Source: Labedella gwakjiensis
GTDB taxonomy: Bacteria; Actinomycetota; Actinomycetes; Actinomycetales; Microbacteriaceae
Length of the DNA stretch: 64,000 nt
Reading direction: 5' to 3'
Assembly: GCF_003014675.1 (NCBI RefSeq)
Contig: NZ_PYAU01000001.1
Location: 744,001 to 808,000 of the forward strand
Shown here in pieces: positions 1 through 8,224 of this stretch. Made by a program: the position numbers and the translations under genes. Position 1 is the stretch's first letter. Each line of letters starts with the position of its first letter. Under the pieces are notes generated by a model. It saw nothing but the letters and a program-made list of their open reading frames with translations, did not search any database and was not told the DNA's origin.

Positions 1-126
<126 letters not shown>

Positions 127-200
127 CCCTCCGAGAGTTCTCCTCGACTCCGGATCCGCAAGCGAAGGACCTTCACGCTGAGCGCGGCCGCTTCCGGCCT

Positions 201-246
201 ATCGCAGAATCCTCGCATCGCGCCATCCTGATCGCAGAACCTGCGC
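201..246. repeat. Short direct repeat upstream of the leader promoter
   Basis: Two near-identical 16-base copies, ATCGCAGAATCCTCGC (201-216) and ATCGCAGAACCTGCGC (231-246), lie 30 bases apart, so they fall on about the same helix face. They sit 35-80 bases upstream of the -35 hexamer at 281. The placement suits an activator or repressor site, but nothing identifies the protein. Confidence 0.3.
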
Positions 247-280
247 TCTGACGCAATCTTTCGTCACCTTGTGCAATGAA

Positions 281-310
281 TTGACACACATCCACGCCGC
301 TGTGTTTAAT
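281..310 (+). promoter_or_regulatory. Strong sigma-70-type promoter (TTGACA-N18-TTTAAT)
   Basis: A perfect -35 hexamer TTGACA (281-286) is followed after 18 bases by TTTAAT (305-310). This is unusually consensus-like for a GC-rich actinobacterium. Transcription should begin about 7 bases downstream, at or next to the ATG at 318, so the leader peptide would be read from a leaderless transcript. Confidence 0.7.
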
Positions 311-317
311 CATCCAC

Positions 318-419
318 ATGACTGACAACGCGTATGTCCTGAGCTCCTTCGAGCCTCATCGGACTGCCGGCATGATGATGGCCGGCCGCGTCGCCACCTG
401 TTGTCGAATGTGCCGCTGA
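318..419 (+). CDS. Cysteine-rich leader peptide (33 aa), putative attenuator uORF
   Basis: A 33-codon reading frame starts exactly where transcription from the TTGACA/TTTAAT promoter should begin, with no Shine-Dalgarno. The peptide ends in RVATCCRMCR, so three of its last six codons before the terminal Arg and stop are Cys (two adjacent TGT, then TGC). Short actinobacterial uORFs with clustered cysteines are known in mycobacteria to sense cysteine by ribosome stalling and to control the genes after them. Here the next gene is a winged-helix regulator 190 bases downstream, with a hairpin at 522-538 between them. Seen: promoter, frame and cysteine cluster. Inferred: the sensing function. Confidence 0.6.
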   Translation: MTDNAYVLSSFEPHRTAGMMMAGRVATCCRMCR

Positions 420-521
420 TCCCGCGCCACTCGCCGTCCGGCCACACGCCGGGCCTCCGTGGATCCGCTTCCGGGTCCGCCGTCGAGCCACTCGCCCTCT
501 CGGGGCAGGTCCGACACCCTC

Positions 522-538
522 GAGCCGCTCTGCGGCTC
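522..538 (+). promoter_or_regulatory. Hairpin between leader peptide and regulator gene
   Basis: A perfect 7-bp stem, GAGCCGC / GCGGCTC, closes a TCT loop. Outer CTC/GAG bases extend it past one bulge. It lies in the 189-base untranslated stretch between the leader stop (419) and the regulator start (609). No U-run follows, so it is not a classic terminator. It could be part of an attenuation or translation-control structure. Confidence 0.35.
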
Positions 539-608
539 CCGAGCCTCACCAGCAGGTGACGACGCTCGGTTCGACAGGTCGAACACCTCATCATCAAGGA
601 CTTCTCTC

Positions 609-1307
609 ATGACTCTCGCCCACATCGACGCGCACCCCTCCTTCGAGCAGCAGCTCGAACGCCAGCCGTCCCGCCGCCTGAGCGCCGTCCCCGCCGGAGC
701 CGAGGCGCGCGGTTTCGTCCTCTACGTCGGCGTCGACGAGGCCAAGGCCGCCGCCGCGGGCACCGATCTCGGTGCGCTCGTGCAGGCTCTCAAGGCCCTC
801 GCAGCCGACCTCGTCCCCGCGTCGGAGACCTACGCGGCCGTCGCCCTCGCACCGGAAGGCGTCGGGGGTCGTGACGTGGACGTGGTGCGTCTCGCCCTTC
901 AGGAGCCCGCCGCCCTCGCCCGCCACCGCAACGTGGACGACGAGGAGACGACGGAGCTCGACCGTGCGCACGCCGGCGTCGTCATCGACATCTCGCGCAA
1001 GCGCGTCGTTCTCGACAACGAGGTGGCTCAGCTCACCTACAAGGAGTTCGAGCTCCTGCAGTTCCTCGTGCTGCGCGAGGGACGTACCGTGGGTCGCAGC
1101 GAGCTCATCGACTCCCTGTGGAGCGCGACCGACGAGGACGGCATCCCCAACGAGCGCACGATCGACGTGCACGTGCGTCGCCTGCGATCGAAGCTCGGCC
1201 GCTACGAGGACATCGTTCGCACGGTGCGCGGCGTCGGCTACCGCTTCGACCGTCACGCAGACGTGTCGATCCGTCACGCGTCGACCCCGTCACCCGACCT
1301 CTTCTAG
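609..1307 (+). CDS. Winged helix-turn-helix transcriptional regulator
   Basis: The 232-residue protein has an OmpR/PhoB-type winged-helix DNA-binding domain at roughly residues 125-225 (LTYKEFELLQFLVLREGRT, then RTIDVHVRRLRSKLG and the wing RTVRGVGYRF). It has no receiver domain. The first 120 residues are a different alpha/beta-looking region with no phosphoacceptor motif that I recognise. It is therefore probably not a two-component regulator; the signal it reads is unknown. ATG 609 is chosen because the in-frame extension upstream is low-complexity untranslated leader. It lies alone downstream of the cysteine-rich leader peptide and ends in a strong terminator. Confidence 0.85.
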   Translation: MTLAHIDAHPSFEQQLERQPSRRLSAVPAGAEARGFVLYVGVDEAKAAAAGTDLGALVQALKALAADLVPASETYAAVALAPEGVGGRDVDVVRLALQEPAALARHRNVDDEETTELDRAHAGVVIDISRKRVVLDNEVAQLTYKEFELLQFLVLREGRTVGRSELIDSLWSATDEDGIPNERTIDVHVRRLRSKLGRYEDIVRTVRGVGYRFDRHADVSIRHASTPSPDLF

Positions 1308-1313
1308 AGCCGG

Positions 1314-1364
1314 AACAACGCAACGCGGCAGGACCCCTCGGGTCCTGCCGCGTTCTGCGTTGTT
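1314..1364 (+). terminator. Strong rho-independent terminator
   Basis: The two arms (1314-1336 and 1340-1364) pair over 23 bp with one 2-base bulge and a CTC loop. They begin 6 bases after the regulator stop codon. The arms start and end AACAACGCA / TGCGTTGTT, giving a T-rich 3' side. Confidence 0.8.
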
Positions 1365-1398
1365 CGGCCTCGAGTATCGCGTCAGCCCCCATCGTGGG

Positions 1399-1504
1399 CC
1401 CTCGCGACCCCGCGTCACTCCTGAACCCTCGCGACCCGCGTCAGTCCTGAACGCTCGCGCCCCGCGTCAGTCGTGGACGCTCGCGCCCCGCGTCAGTTGT
1501 GGAC
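1399..1504. repeat. Four tandem 26-27 bp repeats copied from the end of the L,D-transpeptidase gene
   Basis: Four units of the form CTCGCG-CCCGCGTCA-GT-TGGA lie end to end. The last unit (about 1478-1504) overlaps the stop codon and final codons (VHN-stop) of the transpeptidase read on the other strand. The upstream units are degenerate copies (GTCGTGGA, GTCCTGAA, CTCCTGAA). The array looks like slippage-type amplification of the gene's 3' end into the spacer. Confidence 0.7.
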
Positions 1505-2872
1505 GGAGACCTCGGTGCCGACCTGGGCGAAGCGGTAGACGGCCTCAGCGGCGCTGATGGGGAGGTTGACGCAACCGTGGCTCATCATCGCCCCTGCACC
1601 GAAGTTGCTGTGCCAGTACGTGCCGTGGAGGCCCTGGTCGCCGTTGAAGTAGGTGACCCACGGGACGTTCTTCGTGCAGTAGCTGTAGCCGGTGACGCAT
1701 CCCATGTCCTGCTTGGTGAGCTGCGCGTACACCCGGAAGTTGCCGTTGTCCGTCGGCGTCGCCGGCTTGCCGATCGCCATCGCGTAGGTCGCCACGAGCT
1801 TCTCGTTCTCGTAGAGACGCGTCACACCGTCGCTCTTGTCGACGTCGATTCGGCGGTAGAGCTCGATCGTCTTCGAGGTCTGCACCTCCACGTCCAGCTC
1901 GTAGGCGCCGTTGCCGGACGCGAGGCTCTCGGCGAAGCCGTCGGCGACACCGTCGAGCGTCGCGAGCTGCCAGCCGTCCTGGCCCTCCTGGATCGTACGC
2001 AGGTGCTTGCCGGCGGAGTCGGTGACGATGCGCTCGTCGACCGCGTCACGGTTGACCGTCTCACGCAGGGGACGGACCACCTCGTCGAGGGCCGCGCGGT
2101 CGACCGTCACGGTGAACGCGTCACCCTCCGGGGCGACCGTGAGCCACGACGCCACAGTGGCCGGGTCGAGGCCCACGGTCTTCTCACCGTCGATGTAGAA
2201 GCCCGCTTCGGCGATCATCGTGTTGAGGGAGTCGACCTCGGCCTGGGCCGTCGCCGTGGTGATCGCCGCGTCGATGGAACTCGTGACCGGTGTGACCGTG
2301 ACGGCGTCGCCGCCATCCGTCAGCGCGGCGGAGATGCTCGTGGCGAGCGCCTCCACGTCCACGCCCGTCCCGGTGACCGCATCGACGACCGTGTAGGTCT
2401 TCGACCCGTCGTCGAAGGAGACGCCGGCGTCGGTCGGCTCCACGTAGAGGTCGGGGACGGCGCTCTCGAGCGCAGCAGTGGCGGTGGCCTCGTCGATCTG
2501 CACATCCAGTGGGAGCGAACCGGCGTTCCAACTGGTCACGTTCCACAGCGGGTGCTGATCGTGCGCCATTTGCGCGACGGCCTCTGCGTCGACGGTCAGG
2601 CCGAGATCGGCGCCCGTGAGCGTGACGTCACCGCCGTCGTCCACGAGGGTGACCTCGAGGGACGCGAGGGACTCGGAGACGGAGTGCGCTGCAAGCGCGC
2701 TCGTGCGGAAGCCCATGTCTGCCCCCGCGGCGCTCACCCCCGGCGCGACGAGCACGAGCGACGCGACCGTCGCTGCGACGGCGAGCACGCCACCCGGGAT
2801 CCCGAGCCACAGCCCGAGATGCCTCTTCTTGCGTGCCGGCTCAGCCGGCGCCCATTCGAGCTTTTCCACCAC
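1493..2872 (-). CDS. L,D-transpeptidase with YoaR-like peptidoglycan-binding domains
   Basis: A 459-residue exported enzyme. A basic N-terminus (ARKKRH) precedes one membrane segment (about residues 20-42, GVLAVAATVASLVLVAPG). A long extracytoplasmic region with two repeated putative peptidoglycan-binding (YoaR/PG_binding_4-like) modules follows, then a C-terminal YkuD domain. The catalytic motif is visible as HGTYWH followed by SHGCVNLP, with Cys as the nucleophile forming 3-3 peptidoglycan cross-links. I place the start at GTG 2872 because AGGGGAA lies 6 bases upstream; further in-frame sequence upstream has no ribosome site. The 3' end is part of a tandem repeat array. Confidence 0.9.
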   Translation of the reverse strand: MVEKLEWAPAEPARKKRHLGLWLGIPGGVLAVAATVASLVLVAPGVSAAGADMGFRTSALAAHSVSESLASLEVTLVDDGGDVTLTGADLGLTVDAEAVAQMAHDQHPLWNVTSWNAGSLPLDVQIDEATATAALESAVPDLYVEPTDAGVSFDDGSKTYTVVDAVTGTGVDVEALATSISAALTDGGDAVTVTPVTSSIDAAITTATAQAEVDSLNTMIAEAGFYIDGEKTVGLDPATVASWLTVAPEGDAFTVTVDRAALDEVVRPLRETVNRDAVDERIVTDSAGKHLRTIQEGQDGWQLATLDGVADGFAESLASGNGAYELDVEVQTSKTIELYRRIDVDKSDGVTRLYENEKLVATYAMAIGKPATPTDNGNFRVYAQLTKQDMGCVTGYSYCTKNVPWVTYFNGDQGLHGTYWHSNFGAGAMMSHGCVNLPISAAEAVYRFAQVGTEVSVHN

Positions 2873-3093
2873 GTTGATTCCCCTAACACACGCCGACGAA
2901 GCGGCGGAGACCATCCATTTATGGTAAGCGGCGGGAGGGCACGACGTCACGCGAACATCTCACGAATCAGCCACGATTTCCGTGAACTTCCGAGGAACGT
3001 CGCGTCCACGTCCCCTACATGGGGCACATTCGGGGCCCATCGGATGGGGATCGTCCGGTTCCGGACGAGGAGCTCCGACGAACACCGAGCAGC

Positions 3094-3993
3094 TCACACG
3101 ACGTCGCGATGCTCCGCATCGCCGTGGCGGGCGAGGGTCCACACGCCGTAGCCCGCCATCGCCCCCGCAAGCAGGAAGATGATGATCGCGTAGAAGGGGG
3201 CGGCGGCCGCCTCACCCAGCACGACGATGCCGAGGCCCACGGCGACGATCGGGTCGATCACCGTGAGTCCTGCGACGACGAGTGACGCCTTGCCGGAGAG
3301 GTACGCCTTCTGCACGAAGAACACGCCGAGCCCGAGAGTCGCTCCGAGCGCGATGATGCAGACGATCGAGAGCCACTCGAAGTTGCCGGTGATCACGCGG
3401 TTGATGACGACCTTCGCAAGGGTCACGACGAAGCCGTAGAGCACACCGGCCGCGACGATGTAGAACGGGGCGCGCAGCGTGGAGTGACGCTTGGCGTAGA
3501 GGAAGACGGCCACGGCGTAGACCACGACGAGGAGCCCCAGGATGATGAGCAGCTGCGGCTCGCGGATCGGTTCCTCGTGGGCGAAGATCGCGGCGGCCGT
3601 GACGAAGATCGCGATGCCGCCTACGCACAGCGCGATCGATCGGATCTCGACGCGGTCGAGACCGCGCTTCGCCTCCATGGCGCCGAGGAGCGCCGTGATG
3701 ACGAGGGCGATCGCGCCGAGAGGCTGCACGACGATGAGCGGCGCGAAGCCGAGGGCCGTGAGCTGCAGCACGACGGCGGATCCGAGCAGGAGAGTGCCGA
3801 TGAGCCACGACGGACGCCTGAGCAGCAACGGGAGCTGCCGGATGCCGAACCCCTCCCCGACGGTCGAGGCCTTCCCCACACCCTTCGACTGATAGTGCGT
3901 GCCGAGGGCGAGCAGCACCGCCGCGAGGAGGGCGATCGGAATACCGATGGCCTGGTACGGGGTCACCGACGGGATGAGGTCATCCTCGATCAT
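3094..3993 (-). CDS. DMT-family membrane transporter
   Basis: The 299-residue protein is almost entirely hydrophobic, with about nine to ten membrane helices and the two-fold repeat layout of the drug/metabolite transporter (EamA/NIPA-like) superfamily. Recognisable pieces are LGFAPLIVVQPLGAIALVITALLG in the first half and its counterpart, ending GLTVIDPIVAVGLGIVVLGE, in the second. The substrate cannot be told from sequence. It is followed on the same strand by nothing close and is separated by 37 bases from the end of the upstream AI-2E transporter gene, so the two may be co-transcribed. Confidence 0.82.
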   Translation of the reverse strand: MIEDDLIPSVTPYQAIGIPIALLAAVLLALGTHYQSKGVGKASTVGEGFGIRQLPLLLRRPSWLIGTLLLGSAVVLQLTALGFAPLIVVQPLGAIALVITALLGAMEAKRGLDRVEIRSIALCVGGIAIFVTAAAIFAHEEPIREPQLLIILGLLVVVYAVAVFLYAKRHSTLRAPFYIVAAGVLYGFVVTLAKVVINRVITGNFEWLSIVCIIALGATLGLGVFFVQKAYLSGKASLVVAGLTVIDPIVAVGLGIVVLGEAAAAPFYAIIIFLLAGAMAGYGVWTLARHGDAEHRDVV

Positions 3994-4030
3994 TCACAGT
4001 CCTCACGTGGAAACGGGCACTCCGGCGATT

Positions 4031-5179
4031 CTACGAAGCGGCGACCGGTGGAGGTGATGTCTTCGCGTCCTGACTGGGGAAGACGACCTTCTGGATGATG
4101 ATGATGGCCGAGGCCGCGATCGGGATGGCCACGAGCGCGCCGAGCACGCCGCCGAGGGCTCCACCGGCCACGGCCGCGATCACCACGACGGCGCCCGGTA
4201 CCGAAACGGCCCTGTTCATGATCCGCGGGCTCAGCACGTACGCCTCGATCTGCATGTAGATCAGGTAGTAGATGCCAGCGACGAGCGCCGTCGTCGGCGA
4301 GTTGAAGAAGCACAGGGCCGTGATGACGATGGACGCCGACAGCGTTCCGACGAGCGGGATGAGCGATCCGATGAAGGCGAGCAGCGCGAGGAGGGCCGGG
4401 AGCGGACCCTGGATGATCGAGAGGAAGATGAAGCTCAGGATTCCGTTGACGAGGGCAAGGCTCACCTGGCCCATGACGTAGCGGCCGACGGCCCCCGTCA
4501 CCTGGTCGGTGACGTCCGCGAACGCCTCGCGACGGTAGGCGGGGACGAAGCGGTACAGCGCGCGCTTCATGCTGCGCAGCGAGCCGAGGAAGTACAGCGT
4601 GAGGATCGTGACGATCGTGACCGCCGTGATCCCCGAGGCGACCCCCGCGCCGACGGCGACGATCCCGCCGCCGATCGAGAGGAGGTTGCTCGGGTCCTGG
4701 ATGAACGACAGGGCACTGTTGACGGCATCCTGGAAGCCATCGCCGAACATGTTCTCGAGGTTCCCGTACCAGTCGCTCGCGAGGATGTCGTCGACGTATC
4801 CGGGGATCTCGTTGATGAGGTTCGCGGTCTGCTGGACGAGGATCGGGATGATCGCGAAGAGGATCCCCGCCACGGCGAGGAGCGCCCCGAGGACGACGAT
4901 CGCGATGGCGGCCGGTCGCGGCAGCTTCTTCTCGATGAGCGACACGAGCGGGTCGAGGCCGAGCGCGAGGAACAGCGCGAGCCCGACGTAGACGAGCACC
5001 GTCGACAGCTGGGTGACGATGCTGCCGATCACGAGGGCGAGCAGCACACCCAGTCCGCCGAGGAGCCCCATCCTGAACGCGTTGATGCGCACGATCGGCA
5101 TGGGGCCGTAGCCGTCGGCCTTCACCGTGGTGACGTCGATGCGGGCCTTGTCGTGCGAATGCCCGAACGGGTTTCTCAT
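4031..5179 (-). CDS. AI-2E family transporter (PerM-type permease)
   Basis: The 382-residue membrane protein has the AI-2E/PerM layout. Two or three N-terminal helices (LLGGLGVLLALVIGSIVTQL) come first, then a long soluble loop rich in charged residues (LINEIPGYVDDILASDWYGN), then a C-terminal helix bundle with FLSIIQGPLPALLALLAFIGSLIPLVGT and the conserved Pro/Gly-rich segments. The family exports small solutes or autoinducer-like molecules; the substrate is not inferable. ATG 5179 is preceded by AAGGAC, whereas the longer in-frame extension to 5299 is Arg/Pro-rich and lacks a ribosome site. Confidence 0.88.
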   Translation of the reverse strand: MRNPFGHSHDKARIDVTTVKADGYGPMPIVRINAFRMGLLGGLGVLLALVIGSIVTQLSTVLVYVGLALFLALGLDPLVSLIEKKLPRPAAIAIVVLGALLAVAGILFAIIPILVQQTANLINEIPGYVDDILASDWYGNLENMFGDGFQDAVNSALSFIQDPSNLLSIGGGIVAVGAGVASGITAVTIVTILTLYFLGSLRSMKRALYRFVPAYRREAFADVTDQVTGAVGRYVMGQVSLALVNGILSFIFLSIIQGPLPALLALLAFIGSLIPLVGTLSASIVITALCFFNSPTTALVAGIYYLIYMQIEAYVLSPRIMNRAVSVPGAVVVIAAVAGGALGGVLGALVAIPIAASAIIIIQKVVFPSQDAKTSPPPVAAS

Positions 5180-5479
5180 GGTGGCGTCCTTCCGATCGTC
5201 CCCATGATCCCCTACTCGGACTGCCACGAGGGGACCTTGCGGTCGTGGCGCGGCACGCATGCACCGGTGCTTTCTGAGAACGGTCTGAAGTTTTTCCATG
5301 GAGCACTAGCCGCCGTTACCGTTCCGTTATATATTCATGGAGCGGAAGTTGTTTTGCTGTGGCGGCTCCCGCGAATGTGATTGCAGGACACTCTTGGTGC
5401 AAGGGGTAACGGGCCGGTCGGAAGCCTCTCCGACCGGCCCCTTCTGCGTGGTCCTCGCCTCTCCGCGTAGCCTGAAGGC
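5180..5479. other. 300-base intergenic region with an AT-rich island
   Basis: This region lies between the divergent AI-2E gene and a small membrane protein gene. It holds an unusually AT-rich patch (TTATATATTC, 5327-5336) that could serve a promoter on either strand, then the terminator-like hairpin at 5411-5440. A transcript from about 5340 to 5445 would be a small-RNA-sized product, but I see no known RNA family in it. Confidence 0.35.
5411..5440 (+). terminator. Terminator hairpin without an upstream gene on its strand
   Basis: A perfect 12-bp GC stem, GGGCCGGTCGGA / TCCGACCGGCCC, has a 6-base loop and is followed by CTT. No protein-coding gene ends just before it on either strand, which hints at a non-coding transcript from the AT-rich patch upstream. 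Confidence 0.6.
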
Positions 5480-5731
5480 ATGGCGGAACCACGAGACGAC
5501 GAGAGCGGCATCACGATCCTGCGGGACGCCGGTGGGGCGATCGCCTTCGGAATCGGCCTGCTTCTCATCGCCGGGGGTCTCCTGCTCGCCGTGCTCGGGC
5601 TGTCCGGCGCGTCGACGATCGTCGGCCAGGGCGTCACTCCCGTTGTGCTCGGACCCCTCACCGCACTCGTCGGGATCGTCGTGGGCGCGTGGGGACTCGT
5701 CGCGCTCTACCGGCGCCTGACCAGCCGCTGA
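5480..5731 (+). CDS. Small two-helix membrane protein, function unknown
   Basis: The 83-residue protein has a short charged N-terminus (AEPRDDESG) and two hydrophobic helices (AIAFGIGLLLIAGGLLLAVLGL and VVLGPLTALVGIVVGAWGLVAL), ending in a basic tail YRRLTSR. It should lie in the cytoplasmic membrane. A TAGCCT hexamer at 5468-5473 sits exactly six bases before the ATG, so the message is probably leaderless. I do not recognise the family. Confidence 0.7.
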   Translation: MAEPRDDESGITILRDAGGAIAFGIGLLLIAGGLLLAVLGLSGASTIVGQGVTPVVLGPLTALVGIVVGAWGLVALYRRLTSR

Positions 5732-5835
5732 CCAGCCGCCGACCCGGGACTCGCGCGATCCCGGCCTCACGCGAGCCGCGCACACGAGCGATCCTCGCAA
5801 ACCCTAGGCTTATGTCGAGGGAAGGATGAGGACGA

Positions 5836-6282
5836 ATGGCTTCGACGTCGACGGCGGTCACCGCGTGGGAATCGCTCTTCCGCGCCCAGGTGGGCGTCAT
5901 GCGCACGCTCGAGGCCGAGTTCCCCACCGACCTCCTCTCCCTCAACGAGTACGACGTGCTGTTCAACCTGTCCCGCCAGGACGATCGCAGTGCGCGGCTG
6001 CGCGACATCAACGACCTCGTGCTCATCAGTCAGCCGAGCGTCTCCCGCCTCGTCGACAAGCTCATGAAGCGCGGGCTCGTCGAGAAATGTCCTGATGCGC
6101 GCGACGGTCGCGGAACGATCGTCCGACTCACCGACGAGGGGTATGCGCTGTACCGCCAGGTGGCCCTCCTGCACGTCAAAGTGATCTCGCGCGTCATGTC
6201 CACCGGACTCGACGACGAGGATCTGTCAACCCTCACGGCCCTCACGGACCGGATCAACCGGGGTCTCGACACCCCGTCATAG
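5836..6282 (+). CDS. MarR family transcriptional regulator
   Basis: A 148-residue MarR-type winged-helix protein. The dimerisation helices at both ends flank the DNA-binding core RDINDLVLISQPSVSRLVDKLMKRGLVEK, followed by the wing PDARDGRGTIVRLTDEG with its Asp-x-Arg-Gly signature. A ribosome site lies just before ATG 5836 (GGATGAGGA). Its stop codon TAG is also the beginning of the -10 element of the photolyase gene after it, so the two genes abut but the photolyase has its own promoter. The ligand is unknown. Confidence 0.88.
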   Translation: MASTSTAVTAWESLFRAQVGVMRTLEAEFPTDLLSLNEYDVLFNLSRQDDRSARLRDINDLVLISQPSVSRLVDKLMKRGLVEKCPDARDGRGTIVRLTDEGYALYRQVALLHVKVISRVMSTGLDDEDLSTLTALTDRINRGLDTPS

Positions 6283-6291
6283 GCTGACGGG

Positions 6292-7653
6292 ATGGCCACG
6301 CCTTCCCTCGTCTGGTACCGCGACGACCTCCGCGTCGCAGACAATCCCGCACTCACAGCCGCCATTGCGCACGGCGGCCCCGTCGTCGCCCTCTACGTGC
6401 TCGACGAGGAGTCCGACGAAGGGCGCGCCCTCGGCGGGGCGGCGAAGTGGTGGCTGCACAAGAGTCTCGAATCGCTCACTGCGGACCTCGCGGACCTCCA
6501 GGTGCCGCTCGTACTCCGGCGCGGACCGGCGGAGGCCGTCGTCACGGGCCTCGTCGAAGAACTCAGCGTCGACGCTGTCTTCTGGAACCGCCGCTACGGC
6601 GCGGAACGCCACATCGACGAACGCATCAAGTCCGCGCTGCGCGAGGCCGACATCGAGGCGACGAGCTTTCCCGGCTTCCTGCTCAACGAACCGTGGGACA
6701 TCCAGACGGGGGCGGGCACTCCGTACTCCGTGTACACACCCTTCTGGCGAGCGACTCTCGACCGGATCTCCCACCACCCGATCCCCGAGCCGCTCTCCGT
6801 GCCGGAACGCGCTGCGGCGCGCGCCGAGGCCGTGGACGGCGACGACCTCTCGGACTGGGACCTCCTCCCGACCTCACCCGATTGGGCCGGCGAGATCGCC
6901 GAACGCTGGACACCGGGCGAGGACGCGGCGCACGAGAGGCTCGCGGAATTCGCCGACACCGAGCTGCGGGACTACCTCCACGGCCGGAACCACCTCGATG
7001 TGGACGAGACCTCGCGCCTCTCGCCACGGCTGCGCTGGGGCGAGCTCTCCCCCCGCCAGGTCTGGCACGCGGTGAGCCCGGCGACGCACCGGACGGAGGC
7101 TGCACGCTCCTTCCGCTCAGAGCTCGGGTGGCGCGACTTCGCGTGGCACTCCCTCTATGTGCGCCCCGATCTCCACGAGAACAACTGGCGTGCGGACTTC
7201 GACGCGTTCCCGTGGCCGCCGCTCGACGAGGACGCCCTCGAGGCCTGGAAGCGCGGCCGCACGGGAGTCGCCCTCGTCGACGCCGGCATGAACGAGCTGT
7301 GGCGGACGGGCACGATGCACAATCGCGTGCGCATGGTGGTCGCCTCGTTCCTCACGAAGAACCTGCTGATCGACTGGCGCATCGGCGAGAAGTGGTTCTG
7401 GGACACGCTGGTGGACGCCGACGCGGCGAGCAACCCCTTCAACTGGCAGTGGGTGGCGGGCAGCGGAGCCGACGCCGCTCCGTACTTCCGCGTGTTCAAC
7501 CCGGAGCTGCAGCGCTCGAAGTTCGACGGCAACGGCGGATACGTGAACAGGTGGGCGCCCGACGCCGATGCGCCCGACGCGCCCGAGCCGATCGTGGACC
7601 TCAAGGAGTCGCGCCGCCGGGCGCTCGACGCGTACCAGTCCATCCGGGGCTGA
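6292..7653 (+). CDS. phr: Deoxyribodipyrimidine photolyase
   Basis: The 453-residue enzyme splits UV-induced cyclobutane pyrimidine dimers using blue light. The N-terminal alpha/beta antenna domain begins SLVWYRDDLRVADNPAL. The C-terminal FAD domain carries WRDFAWHSLYVRPDL, TGTMHNRVRMVVASFLTKNL and NPFNWQWVAGSGADAAPYFR, which hold the flavin contacts and the conserved tryptophan chain. Length matches class I CPD photolyases and related cryptochromes; DNA repair is the likeliest role. TAGGCT at 6280-6285 lies six bases before ATG 6292, so translation is probably leaderless. Confidence 0.93.
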   Translation: MATPSLVWYRDDLRVADNPALTAAIAHGGPVVALYVLDEESDEGRALGGAAKWWLHKSLESLTADLADLQVPLVLRRGPAEAVVTGLVEELSVDAVFWNRRYGAERHIDERIKSALREADIEATSFPGFLLNEPWDIQTGAGTPYSVYTPFWRATLDRISHHPIPEPLSVPERAAARAEAVDGDDLSDWDLLPTSPDWAGEIAERWTPGEDAAHERLAEFADTELRDYLHGRNHLDVDETSRLSPRLRWGELSPRQVWHAVSPATHRTEAARSFRSELGWRDFAWHSLYVRPDLHENNWRADFDAFPWPPLDEDALEAWKRGRTGVALVDAGMNELWRTGTMHNRVRMVVASFLTKNLLIDWRIGEKWFWDTLVDADAASNPFNWQWVAGSGADAAPYFRVFNPELQRSKFDGNGGYVNRWAPDADAPDAPEPIVDLKESRRRALDAYQSIRG

Positions 7654-7799
7654 GCGGAGCCGTCGCGCCGCACGAGTACGGAGCCTCGGCCCCTCGCAAC
7701 CCCCCGACAGGGCGGACGCCGTCCCCTACGGTAGGGGTCGGTCGACGCGCGACCCGCGCGGACAGACCATCCAACGGGACCCCCCGAGAGGACACCATC

Positions 7800-8054
7800 A
7801 TGAGTATCGGTTTCGGAATCTTCCTGTTCGTCGTCGGCGCGATCCTGACGTTCGCGCTCAACATCACCGTCGACTGGGTGAACCTCGACCTCGTCGGTTA
7901 CATCCTGATGGGCGCGGGCGTCGTCATCACGATCATCGGCATCGCCCTGCTCGCTCGCCGTCGTCGCACGGTCACGACGGAGCGCAGCGGCGTCGACCCG
8001 GTTGCCGGCGAGCGCGTCACGCGCCGCTCCACGGAAGCCGACCCGCTCCCCTGA
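7800..8054 (+). CDS. Small membrane protein, DUF6458-like
   Basis: The 84-residue protein has two membrane helices. It opens MSIGFGIFLFVVGAILTFAL, continues VDWVNLDLVGYILMGAGVVITIIGIALL, and ends in a basic hydrophilic tail. This GxxLxxxGAIL / VGxILMxAG pattern is typical of the DUF6458 proteins common in Actinobacteria; no biochemical role is known. A ribosome site (GAGAGGA) lies about 7 bases before ATG 7800. The gene has its own 146-base upstream spacer after the photolyase. Confidence 0.8.
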   Translation: MSIGFGIFLFVVGAILTFALNITVDWVNLDLVGYILMGAGVVITIIGIALLARRRRTVTTERSGVDPVAGERVTRRSTEADPLP

Positions 8055-8224
8055 GCATCGCCTTCCATCGGTAGAGCACCCTGAGCAGTCGCCGCGGCAC
8101 CACCAGAGCCGCCGTCATCGACGCGGCCCTCGCGCCCTTCCAGGCGAGCGGGCCGCGTCGTCGTCGTCTCAAGAGGCGCGCCAAGAAGATCAACGACAGC
8201 CCGGCCGTCTGGGCGGCGGCCCGC

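Noticed and set aside
459-608. N-terminal extension of the winged-helix regulator by 50 codons
   Set aside because: The extension is Ser/Pro/Arg-rich, includes the hairpin at 522-538 and has no start signal; ATG 609 fits better.
5337-5720. Frame beginning MERKLFCCGGSRECDC, a possible second Cys-rich leader
   Set aside because: The spacing to the AT-rich patch does not fit a leaderless start, the frame reads on through the terminator hairpin, and no stop follows the Cys cluster. The cysteines are probably chance.
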